Source: Anaerococcus nagyae (GTDB taxonomy: Bacteria > Bacillota > Clostridia > Tissierellales > Peptoniphilaceae). Taken from it: 64,000 nt of DNA. Made by a program: the position numbers and the translations under genes. The notes beneath the pieces are model-generated. The model searched no databases, was not told where the DNA came from, and was given only the letters and a program-made list of their open reading frames with translations. Positions 8,857 through 18,345 of this stretch are shown here, piece after piece. Position 1 is the stretch's first letter, and each line of letters starts with the position of its first letter. The stretch spans positions 310,001 through 374,000 of the forward strand of contig NZ_JAGGLS010000001.1 in the NCBI RefSeq assembly GCF_017874535.1. Reading direction: 5' to 3'.

Positions 8857-11800
8857 TTGAAAAAAAATCATAATAAATCTATATCATTTATTTTAGCTTT
8901 ATCAATGGTATTTAGCTTTGTAAGTCCATCCTTTGCATCAAAATCAACAAATCCTAAAAAAGATAGTGATTTGATAAATATTAATAGAAGCAAGCAGAAA
9001 AAAAGCAAAATTATCGATGATTATTTATCTAGCGAAGCTAGTATAAAGGCAGATATTGAAAAAGAAGTATATTTTATCGAATTTAATAAGAATGCAGATA
9101 AAAATAAAATAAAAAAAGCATTAAATTCAATCAAGGATACAAAGATCCTCTACGAATATAATATTATATTCAACGGATTAGCAATCTCTACTTATCCAGA
9201 AAACATCGATTATATAAAAACTATTAAAGGAGTTGCAGATGTAGAAAAATCAGAAAAACTCAATCCTTTAATGGAAAATGCCAGAAGCCTAGTAAAGGTA
9301 GACAAGGCAAGTAACTACCTTAAAAATATCAATGCAATAAATCCCAATCTCGGCAAAAATTATGATGGAAGAGGCATGGTAATAGCCAATATAGATACAG
9401 GTATGGATGCAAGCCATAAGGCAATGAGACTCGATGATGATGCAAAAAAAGTCGCCAAGGTAAAATTAGATAACTTATCAGAAGCCGATAAGAACTTCTA
9501 TATTTCAGAAAAGGTTCCACATTCAGTAAATTATCTAAATGGAGGAAAAATAACAACCGAAAAGTACGATGATGGTTCAGATTATCACGATCCTCATGGA
9601 ATGCATATATCAGGAATTCTAGCTGCTAATGATACTATGGAAGATATTAATAAAGGTAAGGGAATCAGAGGTATTGCCCCTAATGCTCAATTGTTTTCTT
9701 ATAAGATGTACTCAGATGCTAGTGAGGGTTTTGCTGGAGATGAAACTATGTTCCATGCCTTTGAAGATTGTATAAAACATGATGTAGATGTAATTTCTAT
9801 ATCCTCAGGTTTTACAGGTACTGGACTTAAGGGAGAAAAATATTGGCAAGCAATCAGAACTCTAAGAAATCATGGCATTCCAGTTTGCGTTGCAACTGGT
9901 AATTATGCAAGCTCAGCTTCTAATTCTTCTTGGGATAGATATGCAAACAATGCCTTAAATATGACAGATACTGGAAATGTAACTAGAACAGCAGCCCACG
10001 AAGATGCCATAGCAGTAGGCTCATCCAGAAATACTAAAATCAATTTTGATGGAATAAATATTGGTGGAAACGACTTTAGATATTCCAGAATAGGAGCTTT
10101 TTTTGATCCCAATAGTTTTAAAAAAGACAAGTATAAGTTTATTTATTTAGGCAAATGTCAAGATGATGATATAGCTGGCAAAAACCTAAAAGATAAAATT
10201 GTAATCATGGATAGAATATACACAAAAGATTTAAAATATTCTTTTAAAAAAGCAGCTGATAAAGGAGCAGCTGGAGTTATAGTTGTAAATACTGTATCTT
10301 ACTATAACCGTGATGATTGGGAAAGCCTTCCAGCTATGGGTTATGAAGAAGATGAAGCTACAAAAGTACAAGTATTTTCCATCTCTGGTATGGACGGTAT
10401 AAAATTATGGTCAATGCTAACTGGAAGATCCGACAAGGTTAATGTCAAATCTAAAAAAGACTCAGACTATAGAATAGATATGAACTTATATAACTCTCAA
10501 AAACCTAAAGTAGGAGAGGAAAAAGAGCTTAATATTAAATTTTTAGATAAAAAAATTCCTTGGCAAGATGTTAATGTTCCTGCCGGATCTACTTCATGGG
10601 GACCTAGAGTAGATCTAATGTTAAAACCAGATGTATCTGCCCCAGGTAAAAATATATACTCTACCTTAAATAAAATAGACGGAAAAGATACCTATCAATA
10701 TATGTCAGGTACGTCAATGGCTACTCCAGTAGTATCAGGTTCAACAGTTATTATTAGACCTAAATTAAAAGAAATGGTAAAAAAACCAGTTATTAAGAGT
10801 AGAGGAATAGATTTGGTATCCCTTACAAAAATAATGCTACAAATAACATCCACTCCTATGATAGATCCTCAAACAGAAGAAAGTGGAACTTATCTTTACG
10901 CATCACCTAGACAACAAGGTTCCGGACTTATCAATGTTGAGAAAGCTCTTAAAAATAATTTAGTAATTTCTTATGATCTAAAGGACTCTAGTGGTCAAAC
11001 AAACTCTTATGGAGCTGTCTCTCTAAAGGAAATAAAAACTAAGAAAAAAGATTTCAGAATTAATATTGATAATCCAACTAATAGGGATATCACTCTTAAA
11101 GTATCATCCTCCCCTATTACTACAGATGGAGAGATTAAAGTAAAAAAATTAGATGAAGAATATGATGAAAAGTCCAAAACTGGAATTCATACAGTTAATG
11201 AAATTCATCCAAAAAAAGTTGACGGAGCTAAGCTAACCTTCGCTAAAAACGAAATAGTAATTCCTGCAAGAGGATCTTATAGTTTAGGTGCAAGCCTTGA
11301 CGTTGGAAGCCTTGTTAACAAAAATAAATTTATAGAAGGATTTATAAACTTTGAGTCAAAAGAAGAAAAAGAAAATACCAGAAAGGATCCTCAACCTTCT
11401 CTATCTATGCCATTTATGGGATTTGCTGGAGACTGGAATAATGAACCTATAATCGATAAATGGGCTTGGGAAGATGGATCTCGTTCAAAGGGCATTGTAG
11501 GTTATGATGATGAAGGCAATCCAAAAATACCTGGAACCTTAAATAGAGGTCGCGGAGGAGAACACGGCATAGATTTATTTAAACCAGCAGGAGTTATCCA
11601 AAATAGAGAAGATGATAATAAGAGCTTAGATCAAGACCCAGATTTATTTGCCTTTAACAATTCACAAGATTGGGATCTAGAATCCACTGGAGAAAGTAAA
11701 CTTATCAAAGATTATGAAACAGATAGAGGCCTTACTCCAAGCCCACTCATTTTAAGATCTGCAGCAGATGCTAAAGTTTCTATAGTAAACAGTGATAATC

Positions 11801-14715
11801 CCAAAAATCAAAATTATTTAAAAGTACTCGATGTAGATCATTTTATAAAGGGAATCTTAAACTCTAAAAGAAATGACTCAAAAGGTATAAAGGGTTCTAA
11901 GCTAAAAGTTTATGGTGATCTGAGATGGGATGGATTAATCTATAATCCTCATTCAGTAGATAAATACGATAAAAATTATGTTGAAGGTAAATTTGAGCCA
12001 ATAGCAGAAGGGCAATATTTCTATAAATTTGAATATAGACTAACCCCTGATTATCCATATCAGATCTCCTATATTCCAGTAAAAATAGATAGAACTCCAC
12101 CTGAGATTGTATCTGTTGATGCATCTAACCCTGATGAAATAAAACTTAAAATAAAGGATAGCTACCATAAGCAAAAAGAAGCCTACAAAAATGAAACTAT
12201 CTTTACCAGAGAACAAGAAAAAAATCCTCAAAAATTTGAAGAAGTTCCTAACAAAGTATGGTTTGCAGGAGCTGCATTTGTAGATGAAAATGGCGAAATA
12301 TTAGATAAACTTAAAGTAGTAAATGTTGGAGAAAAAAATAAATATAACGGCTTTAAACTAGATAAAGATGGTAACAGCTGTTATAAAATATTGGGAGCTA
12401 ATAAAAATCTTTTAGGAAAGACAATAGAAATTGCTGCTTTAGATGGAGCTTCAAACTTTACTGATTTATATCAAGTTAAATTTGACAAAAAAATTATAAA
12501 CGGCAAGCTAGGATACTCTACTGTAAAAAGCTCCTACGATCCTGATATAGATGACTATATTGAAGAAAAAAATTCAGCAGGAAAAATAGACGCCAAGTTA
12601 TTAAAAAATATTAATACAAGTGAAAAAAAATCAGATAAAAATGAAGCTAATAGCTCTGCTAATTTAGAAGGAAAACCAAGTATTAATATAGATACTACTA
12701 AATCTACTATTGAATCACTTGATAATAAAGATCTAAATAGAATTATAAAAGTAAAAAAGATCAAAAAAGAAAATCCGTTAACTGGTATAAAAGAAGAAAG
12801 CTACGATTATGGAGATGAAAAGTCCATAGATGAATATGGACTTCCAAGTAAATATCTTGATGGAAGTAAGATGGAATTTGTAGATAATTCCCTAGATTAT
12901 TTTAAAGATCATAACTATGTAGGAAAGATTATATTAAATGCAAATGGTGGATTTGATATAGAAGGTGTAGTCAAAAACGTAAGTAAAGATGCTAAAATCT
13001 ACTTTAGATCTACTGCTATGAAAAAAACTAACAAGCTAGGCCAAGTGAATACTATTCCATCAACATATAACGAAAAAGATAAGTCAATGTCATTCAATCT
13101 ATGGGCAAATATAAATGATGTCGATAATAATAAAGGTATTGATTATAAGGGAGATATAGAACTATACGTAACCGATAAAAATGGTAGCAGCCAAAGTATC
13201 TATATAAGAATGCCTAAAGAAAAAATCTCTAAGAAGACAGAAGATAAAATACCAAATGTCGAATCTAATTATGGAAATATCATAGAGCTTGGCGGAGCTG
13301 ACCTAAATCATGGATTAAAAGAGAAAACCGATGAGGCCGGCAATATTTATTATGAAATAAGTGATAATTTAAAAATTAAAAATGGATATGCAGTTAAAAT
13401 AATATCTATAAATCCTGGAAAAACCGGATTAGAAGCCTTATCATCAAATATATATACTAACGATAGTAAAGATGTAGCAACTAAAACAGCTAATATAAAG
13501 ACTCTTCAAGGCTTTACCATCTTAAGATATGAAGTCTATAAACTAGAAAAAAATTCTAATGGAGAAGCTATACTAAATGATGAAAATTTAGTAGAAGAAA
13601 TTGGCAAAATTGTATATATAGATAAAGATAAAGTCCAACTTGATATGGATAATGATAGCTTTAATCCTTATACAAATGAAGATAACGCTAATTATGGAGA
13701 ACTTTACATTAGAAAAAGTCCACTAATTTTACGAGGAAAAGTAGGTGATAAAGGTGGATTTAACTGGAACTTTAGAATAAATGAATCCATAGTTGATCAA
13801 TATTTAATTTATGGAGATCTAAACAGTGATAATTCCAAAGACTTCGAAGTAAAAATAGATGCTAACGATGGTGATATCATGGATTGGGCTGTCAAAGACT
13901 ATATAGGCAACGGTGAGCCAGAAGGTATTAGATCACAATACAAGATATTTATCGACAACACTAAACCAGAAATTGAATTAACAAATGAAAAGCTCGATAA
14001 CAGTATCGGACTAAAATATGAGATTGACGGTAAAGATAAGGAAGTAAATTTATCTATAACAGATAAGATAGATAGTGGAAATCCTGGAAGAATTCAACAA
14101 AAATCAATTTTAGTAAATGGAAAAGAATACCAAGCTAATAGCTTATTAAATTCTTATGCTAATTACAATAATCCTGATCAAATAGAAATTAAAGTTATTG
14201 CAACTGATTATGCAAGGAATACCAAAGTACAAATTTATAAGCTTGACTTAAATACAGGAAAAATAGAAAATGTCCAAAATCCAAAAGTAGAGGTCTTAGT
14301 AAATGCTACTACAAATGAAGTAAATTTAGGTGAAGACTTCACTCTTCCAGAATATGAAGGCGCAATACCTGAGGAAAAAGAATTCGCCGGATGGAAAGTT
14401 AGAGATGCTATCAAAAAACCAGGTTTTACTTTTAATACTCAAGCAAATATAGAAATCACACCAGTATTTAAAGATAGAGAAAAAGATTATGTGTCTTTAA
14501 ATTTTGAATCCAATGGAGCGGATGGAGAGATTCCAGAAATGAAAGTTGTGAAAGGAAGCGAAATAAGCCTTCCTGAAAATACATTCATAGCTCCAGATGG
14601 CAAAGAATTTGCTGGATGGCTTGTATCTGGAAATGAAGATATAAATAATCCAAAAGATAAAATAACAGTAAACGATAATATTACAGTTACTGCTATTTGG
14701 AAAGATATTCAGTAA
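8857..14715 (+). CDS. giant secreted subtilisin-like protease (S8; SufA/C5a-peptidase/lactocepin type)
   Basis: This 1952-residue protein starts at TTG (8857) six bases after an ATGGAGG ribosome site; no ATG fits the signal peptide (ending SFAS). After a propeptide-like part (about 40-145), the S8 catalytic triad is Asp180 in NIDTGMD, His247 in HDPHGMHISG and Ser620 in GTSMATPVVSG. A PA-type insert (DKGAAGVIVVNT, about 460-500) lies between His and Ser, as in C5a peptidase and lactocepin, followed by Fn3-like beta domains. Two C-terminal InlB/Flg_new-like repeats carry EFAGWKV and EFAGWLV. It ends at AIWKDIQ with no LPXTG or membrane anchor. It probably degrades host or nutrient proteins; Finegoldia SufA is a plausible relative. 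Confidence 0.92.
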   Translation: MKKNHNKSISFILALSMVFSFVSPSFASKSTNPKKDSDLININRSKQKKSKIIDDYLSSEASIKADIEKEVYFIEFNKNADKNKIKKALNSIKDTKILYEYNIIFNGLAISTYPENIDYIKTIKGVADVEKSEKLNPLMENARSLVKVDKASNYLKNINAINPNLGKNYDGRGMVIANIDTGMDASHKAMRLDDDAKKVAKVKLDNLSEADKNFYISEKVPHSVNYLNGGKITTEKYDDGSDYHDPHGMHISGILAANDTMEDINKGKGIRGIAPNAQLFSYKMYSDASEGFAGDETMFHAFEDCIKHDVDVISISSGFTGTGLKGEKYWQAIRTLRNHGIPVCVATGNYASSASNSSWDRYANNALNMTDTGNVTRTAAHEDAIAVGSSRNTKINFDGINIGGNDFRYSRIGAFFDPNSFKKDKYKFIYLGKCQDDDIAGKNLKDKIVIMDRIYTKDLKYSFKKAADKGAAGVIVVNTVSYYNRDDWESLPAMGYEEDEATKVQVFSISGMDGIKLWSMLTGRSDKVNVKSKKDSDYRIDMNLYNSQKPKVGEEKELNIKFLDKKIPWQDVNVPAGSTSWGPRVDLMLKPDVSAPGKNIYSTLNKIDGKDTYQYMSGTSMATPVVSGSTVIIRPKLKEMVKKPVIKSRGIDLVSLTKIMLQITSTPMIDPQTEESGTYLYASPRQQGSGLINVEKALKNNLVISYDLKDSSGQTNSYGAVSLKEIKTKKKDFRINIDNPTNRDITLKVSSSPITTDGEIKVKKLDEEYDEKSKTGIHTVNEIHPKKVDGAKLTFAKNEIVIPARGSYSLGASLDVGSLVNKNKFIEGFINFESKEEKENTRKDPQPSLSMPFMGFAGDWNNEPIIDKWAWEDGSRSKGIVGYDDEGNPKIPGTLNRGRGGEHGIDLFKPAGVIQNREDDNKSLDQDPDLFAFNNSQDWDLESTGESKLIKDYETDRGLTPSPLILRSAADAKVSIVNSDNPKNQNYLKVLDVDHFIKGILNSKRNDSKGIKGSKLKVYGDLRWDGLIYNPHSVDKYDKNYVEGKFEPIAEGQYFYKFEYRLTPDYPYQISYIPVKIDRTPPEIVSVDASNPDEIKLKIKDSYHKQKEAYKNETIFTREQEKNPQKFEEVPNKVWFAGAAFVDENGEILDKLKVVNVGEKNKYNGFKLDKDGNSCYKILGANKNLLGKTIEIAALDGASNFTDLYQVKFDKKIINGKLGYSTVKSSYDPDIDDYIEEKNSAGKIDAKLLKNINTSEKKSDKNEANSSANLEGKPSINIDTTKSTIESLDNKDLNRIIKVKKIKKENPLTGIKEESYDYGDEKSIDEYGLPSKYLDGSKMEFVDNSLDYFKDHNYVGKIILNANGGFDIEGVVKNVSKDAKIYFRSTAMKKTNKLGQVNTIPSTYNEKDKSMSFNLWANINDVDNNKGIDYKGDIELYVTDKNGSSQSIYIRMPKEKISKKTEDKIPNVESNYGNIIELGGADLNHGLKEKTDEAGNIYYEISDNLKIKNGYAVKIISINPGKTGLEALSSNIYTNDSKDVATKTANIKTLQGFTILRYEVYKLEKNSNGEAILNDENLVEEIGKIVYIDKDKVQLDMDNDSFNPYTNEDNANYGELYIRKSPLILRGKVGDKGGFNWNFRINESIVDQYLIYGDLNSDNSKDFEVKIDANDGDIMDWAVKDYIGNGEPEGIRSQYKIFIDNTKPEIELTNEKLDNSIGLKYEIDGKDKEVNLSITDKIDSGNPGRIQQKSILVNGKEYQANSLLNSYANYNNPDQIEIKVIATDYARNTKVQIYKLDLNTGKIENVQNPKVEVLVNATTNEVNLGEDFTLPEYEGAIPEEKEFAGWKVRDAIKKPGFTFNTQANIEITPVFKDREKDYVSLNFESNGADGEIPEMKVVKGSEISLPENTFIAPDGKEFAGWLVSGNEDINNPKDKITVNDNITVTAIWKDIQ

Positions 14716-14765
14716 AAATAAGTTTTTAGTAATTTAAGATTAACAAGTTCTTTGTTACTTAATAT

Positions 14766-14795
14766 AAAAAGCTGGCATTTATTTGTCAGCTTTTT
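14766..14795. terminator. bidirectional terminator between the S8 protease and hemZ-like gene
   Basis: A 12-bp stem (14766-14777 with 14784-14795, one wobble) begins with five A and ends with five T, so it can serve both convergent genes. Its right arm overlaps the last codon of the hemZ-like gene. Confidence 0.85.
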
Positions 14796-16080
14796 AATTT
14801 GATTCAATCATCATATTTTTATCCCTTATAATATTTTCTATATTTTCTGTGTAATCACGTAAGTTACGAGCATTGCGATATTTTTTACCATTCATAAGTT
14901 TAGTATTAGCGTTCATACCCAGGCCAATTACATTCTCACTCTCCTCGTTAATTACAATATTATATCTTTGACTAGTATCATCTTTCTGATATCCTACATT
15001 CTCTAAATTAGATAAAATATTCTTTTGTCTATAAAGATAATAAGCTTTATATCCATTTTCTTCTGTAAATTTTTTAATGGCTTCATTTATCTTCAAAGCA
15101 TCTTTTACAGAACCTTTTTTATTTTCTTCTCTGTACTTACTCCCACGTTTGCTAGCCAAAGCATGGAAAGTTATATTTTGTGGCTTTAACTTTTCTAGAA
15201 TTTCAAAGTTCCTTATAAAAGAGCAACTATTCTCTCCTACAAGTCCCACAATAAAGTCCATATTTATAATAAATTTCAAATCTTTAGCATATTCATATAT
15301 GGTTATAAAATTATCGTAATCAAAGCTGCGACCTACAGAATTTATAATATCTTCATTAAAAGTTTGAGGATTTAGAGATATTCTCTGCACTTTATTTTCG
15401 CTTAAAATATCAAGTTTTTGCTTATCTAGTGTGTCTTCTCTACCTGCTTCAACCGTAAATTCTCTATAGGTAAATCTCTTATTTATAGTATTAAGCAGCC
15501 TATCAAGATCATATGCTGATATATTTGTAGGAGTTCCCCCTCCTATATAGATGCTATCAAGACTATTGGGTAAGTCTATATTATTTATTTCATAAATTAA
15601 TTTATCAATATATGCACTTCTATCATGATTAATTCCTACTAAGGTAGGATAGGCACAATATCTACATCTTGTAGGACAAAATGGTATATTTATATACAAA
15701 TTAAAATCATTTTTATTAAAGTCTAGCTTATTTTGTTCATTTTCTACACCTTTGAGTAAAGCTAGTTTTTCATCAGAAACAAAGTATTTATCCTTAATCT
15801 GATTTGTACTTTGACTTTTTAAAAGTTTTGATGGTTTTGATCCCGTAAGCATCCCCCATGGAGACTTATAACCAGTTTCTTTTTCAAAAATTTTATATAA
15901 ATTTGCTTTCAATTGGTAATTACTTTCGTAGGGATAAGATTTATCTTTAAAAATAATTTCATCATCTAAAATGTTAATACTAGCTCTATTAGTAAATTCT
16001 ATGTTACTATCATCATAAAAAATATTTAAAATATCATATACAGTTTTTCTTTTATTTTTATCATTTAAACTTATTTTCAT
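14794..16080 (-). CDS. hemZ: HemZ-like radical SAM protein (coproporphyrinogen dehydrogenase family)
   Basis: This 428-residue protein has the radical SAM cluster motif CPTRCRYCAYP at about residues 134-144, with the CX3CX2C spacing and the aromatic residue before the last Cys as in HemN/HemZ, then YIGGGTPTN and VEAGREDTLD. The roughly 130-residue N-terminal extension before the motif and the final GLGMNANTKL segment fit HemZ of clostridia. HemN-type proteins decarboxylate coproporphyrinogen III, but no other haem genes are nearby, so the real substrate is open. The frame extends to a TTG at 16113, but ATG 16080 lies exactly where transcription should start from a TATAAT at 16087-16092, which suggests a leaderless mRNA. 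Confidence 0.8.
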   Translation of the reverse strand: MKISLNDKNKRKTVYDILNIFYDDSNIEFTNRASINILDDEIIFKDKSYPYESNYQLKANLYKIFEKETGYKSPWGMLTGSKPSKLLKSQSTNQIKDKYFVSDEKLALLKGVENEQNKLDFNKNDFNLYINIPFCPTRCRYCAYPTLVGINHDRSAYIDKLIYEINNIDLPNSLDSIYIGGGTPTNISAYDLDRLLNTINKRFTYREFTVEAGREDTLDKQKLDILSENKVQRISLNPQTFNEDIINSVGRSFDYDNFITIYEYAKDLKFIINMDFIVGLVGENSCSFIRNFEILEKLKPQNITFHALASKRGSKYREENKKGSVKDALKINEAIKKFTEENGYKAYYLYRQKNILSNLENVGYQKDDTSQRYNIVINEESENVIGLGMNANTKLMNGKKYRNARNLRDYTENIENIIRDKNMMIESN

Positions 16081-16086
16081 GTGAAA

Positions 16087-16114
16087 ATTATACCATAAGT
16101 AAAATAATTGCAAA
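16087..16114 (-). promoter_or_regulatory. probable promoter giving a leaderless hemZ-like mRNA
   Basis: On the minus strand, TATAAT (16087-16092) ends exactly six bases before the ATG at 16080, so the expected +1 is the A of the start codon. A weak -35 (TTGCAA, 16108-16113, or TTTGCA, 16109-16114) lies 15-16 bases upstream and overlaps the base of the preceding hairpin. No ribosome site exists between -10 and ATG. Confidence 0.5.
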
Positions 16115-16148
16115 GAACTAGCTTATGCTAAACATAAGCTAGTTCTTT
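16112..16148 (-). terminator. long perfect hairpin after the CpXC gene
   Basis: Two perfectly complementary 16-base arms (16112-16127 and 16133-16148) flank a 5-base loop, 10 bases past the CpXC stop. On the minus strand the arm ends in CTTT and continues GCAATT, so the T-run is short. It probably terminates the CpXC transcript and abuts the next promoter. Confidence 0.65.
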
Positions 16149-16158
16149 TATATAAAAG

Positions 16159-16800
16159 TTATTTTATATCTTTTAAAAAATTATAAGCCCAATCTTTATC
16201 TACCTTTTCAGCTTTATCTATTTCTAAAAGTTGGGAATATCGATTTAAAAGGTTATCATATACTTCCCTTACAAATCCTAAGGTATATTCATTACCGTCT
16301 GTTGTAATTATATGGAATTTATCATCTCTTTCTAATCTAAAAGACTCCACATCATCATGCCCTAAGGATAATTCCTCGCTTTCTAAGAGAATGTATTTCA
16401 TAATCTCAACTGCCTTATCAGAAAGGTAATTTTCAAAAATCACAATTTTTTCACAAACTTCATCAAGGTCTGATGTCATACGCGTCAAATACTTATTTTG
16501 CTCATCTTTATGATTCCTATCTAGCAGAGATAAGCTTGACTTAAAAATCATCCTAGCCTTACTATCTACAAACTTAGGATCATTTACTATCATAAATTTA
16601 ATTTCATCATCTGTATAGGCAAATCTATAATTTAAAATAAATCTATGTCCACAAGATGGACAAAGTAATTCTCCAAATTCCTTATTTAATATCTTCTCCC
16701 TATCTTCTGTGGCAGAAAATATAGCTGTATTTAATTCTGTTTCAAAGGAGTGTTTGCATACTGGGCAAGTTACTCCAAATATTTTTTCTCTAGTTTGCAT
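16159..16800 (-). CDS. CpXC-domain protein
   Basis: This 213-residue cytoplasmic protein has two zinc-ribbon-like Cys pairs in its first 60 residues: VTCPVCKHSFETEL and LLCPSCGHRFILNY. That arrangement and the spacing match the CpXC domain family of unknown function. The rest is mixed alpha/beta with an acidic middle and no known motif. The start is the ATG at 16800 with GAGG five bases upstream; the longer frame to 16815 begins with TTG. Its neighbours, the HemZ-like protein and an ECF subunit, give no clear functional hint. Confidence 0.7.
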   Translation of the reverse strand: MQTREKIFGVTCPVCKHSFETELNTAIFSATEDREKILNKEFGELLCPSCGHRFILNYRFAYTDDEIKFMIVNDPKFVDSKARMIFKSSLSLLDRNHKDEQNKYLTRMTSDLDEVCEKIVIFENYLSDKAVEIMKYILLESEELSLGHDDVESFRLERDDKFHIITTDGNEYTLGFVREVYDNLLNRYSQLLEIDKAEKVDKDWAYNFLKDIK

Positions 16801-16958
16801 ATAAACCTCATTCAAATTCTATAGTATTTATGCCTAACTTTTTGTCAGGCTTTCTAGCAAGTCATTCATCTTTTGAATCTAAGAACAATCCTCTTATTAA
16901 ATTTCTTATAATACATAAACTCATCTCTTAAAATAGTTTTTACCCAAATAAGAATCTA

Positions 16959-17498
16959 TTATTCAAATTTGACTGCCTTTAATAAAGGTATAGAAAGTAT
17001 TGATGCAAATATAACAGAAATAAGGCCATTAGTTAAAGAAACTCCACCTTTTTGAACCATCTCTACCCAAGTAGCGGGTCCAGAAAGATCTAATATAAAA
17101 TAATCTTTTATAAAAGTCTTTAGTAAATAAAGAATGATATAAGTTATCTGTCCAAGTATAGATGATAGTATAATCCTAGATTTAGAAGTATCATCTTTCT
17201 TCTTATATAATATAAGTCCTGCTACAGCCGCCATAGCAAACTTATTTATAAAAGTTGTTGGCGCAGAGGTAAAATAGACTGGATCAAATAAATCAAACAT
17301 ACTTGTCCCAATTCCTGCTGCAAGGCCCCCATAAAGTGGTCCTAAAATAATTCCTGATAATAAACAAAATACATTACCCAAATGAAACCTAGTATTGCCA
17401 AAAGGGGTCACAACAGGTATTTGCAAATAATTCGACAAATACGCTAGTGCAGCAAATAATCCAATATAAGCTAATCTTTTTGTTGTTAAATTTTTCAT
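16959..17498 (-). CDS. ECF transporter substrate-binding (S) subunit
   Basis: This is a 179-residue protein with about six hydrophobic segments, the usual size and topology of ECF S components. The first helix KRLAYIGLFAALAYLSNYLQ, the loop PFGNTRFHLGNVFCLLSGII and GGLAAGIGTSMFDLFDP are family-typical. S subunits capture a vitamin or other micronutrient and use a shared EcfAA'T module, which is not encoded here. No riboswitch is visible in the 68 bases upstream, so the ligand cannot be deduced. A GGAGGAG ribosome site precedes the ATG. It is transcribed divergently from the next gene. Confidence 0.85.
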   Translation of the reverse strand: MKNLTTKRLAYIGLFAALAYLSNYLQIPVVTPFGNTRFHLGNVFCLLSGIILGPLYGGLAAGIGTSMFDLFDPVYFTSAPTTFINKFAMAAVAGLILYKKKDDTSKSRIILSSILGQITYIILYLLKTFIKDYFILDLSGPATWVEMVQKGGVSLTNGLISVIFASILSIPLLKAVKFE

Positions 17499-17566
17499 AA
17501 GCTCCTCCTCATTAATTTATAGTATATCATATATATTTATAGTAAAGTAATAATAGAGGTGATATA

Positions 17567-18229
17567 ATGAGCGAATTTTTAGGTCCTATACATTATATGA
17601 TGTATGAAAAGATCAAATTTCAAGATAAAATTACTAATTACTTGCTAGATGGAAATACTAGTGAAGTTGATAGAATAAATAATCCCGTTTCTAATGAACC
17701 ACTAGAAAGTTTAATTGATCAAGACAATATACATGGATGGCTTGATTCTAGAATAGATGTTGTAGAAAATAGACTACACTATGCCCTTACCCACTCAGAA
17801 AATACGAAAGAAAAAATGTATAAACTCGGTGAGGAAAGTGCTAAAGGAAAAGATTTTTCAAATTATAATACAATTTTTTCTGATTTAAATAAATATTTAC
17901 TTGATGGAATGCCATGTGATAATGGTCTTGCCGCCCAAGTAGATGATAAAAATGACTTGTATTTAATTACTAATAACAATATGCATAGTAAGTATGAAAA
18001 AGAAACTATAAACCCAGATAATTCTTTAGATAATACTTGCCAAGGTGGCCATGATCATGACCATCACGAAAACTTTGAAGTAAGTAGTGAAAATCCAATC
18101 AACCTTAAAAAGGAAAATTCAACTTATCACGATTATAGGTATGAATTCTTAAAAGGATACTTTTCTAATAGTCCCTATGATGTAGAGTTGATAAATGGTA
18201 TTAATTACAGAATCCATCCCAAAAATTAA
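17567..18229 (+). CDS. conserved hypothetical protein
   Basis: I do not recognise a named family. The 220-residue product is soluble, acidic and lacks a signal peptide or membrane segment. The N-terminal EFLGPIHYMMYEKI has the look of a conserved clostridial family start; the middle is helical and rich in charged residues; and a histidine/aspartate cluster GGHDHDHHENF (about residues 161-171) could bind metal. The gene has its own GAGGTGAT ribosome site, is divergent from the ECF gene, and is followed by a strong terminator, so it is a single-gene unit. Confidence 0.7.
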   Translation: MSEFLGPIHYMMYEKIKFQDKITNYLLDGNTSEVDRINNPVSNEPLESLIDQDNIHGWLDSRIDVVENRLHYALTHSENTKEKMYKLGEESAKGKDFSNYNTIFSDLNKYLLDGMPCDNGLAAQVDDKNDLYLITNNNMHSKYEKETINPDNSLDNTCQGGHDHDHHENFEVSSENPINLKKENSTYHDYRYEFLKGYFSNSPYDVELINGINYRIHPKN

Positions 18230-18254
18230 GTCAAATAAATTTAGCAAAATAATT

Positions 18255-18300
18255 TGGCCCGAAAAGTTTGAATTTAATTCAACTTCTTAGGGTCTTTTAC
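18255..18300 (+). terminator. terminator of the 17.6 kb gene
   Basis: A long imperfect hairpin (GGCCC at 18256-18260 pairing with GGGTC at 18290-18294, with AGTTGAAT-type inner arms) is followed by TTTT. It lies about 25 bases after the stop codon. Confidence 0.7.
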
Positions 18301-18345
18301 TGTTTACATAATTAAGATTGAACAAGGTAACTAAAAGGAAAAAAC

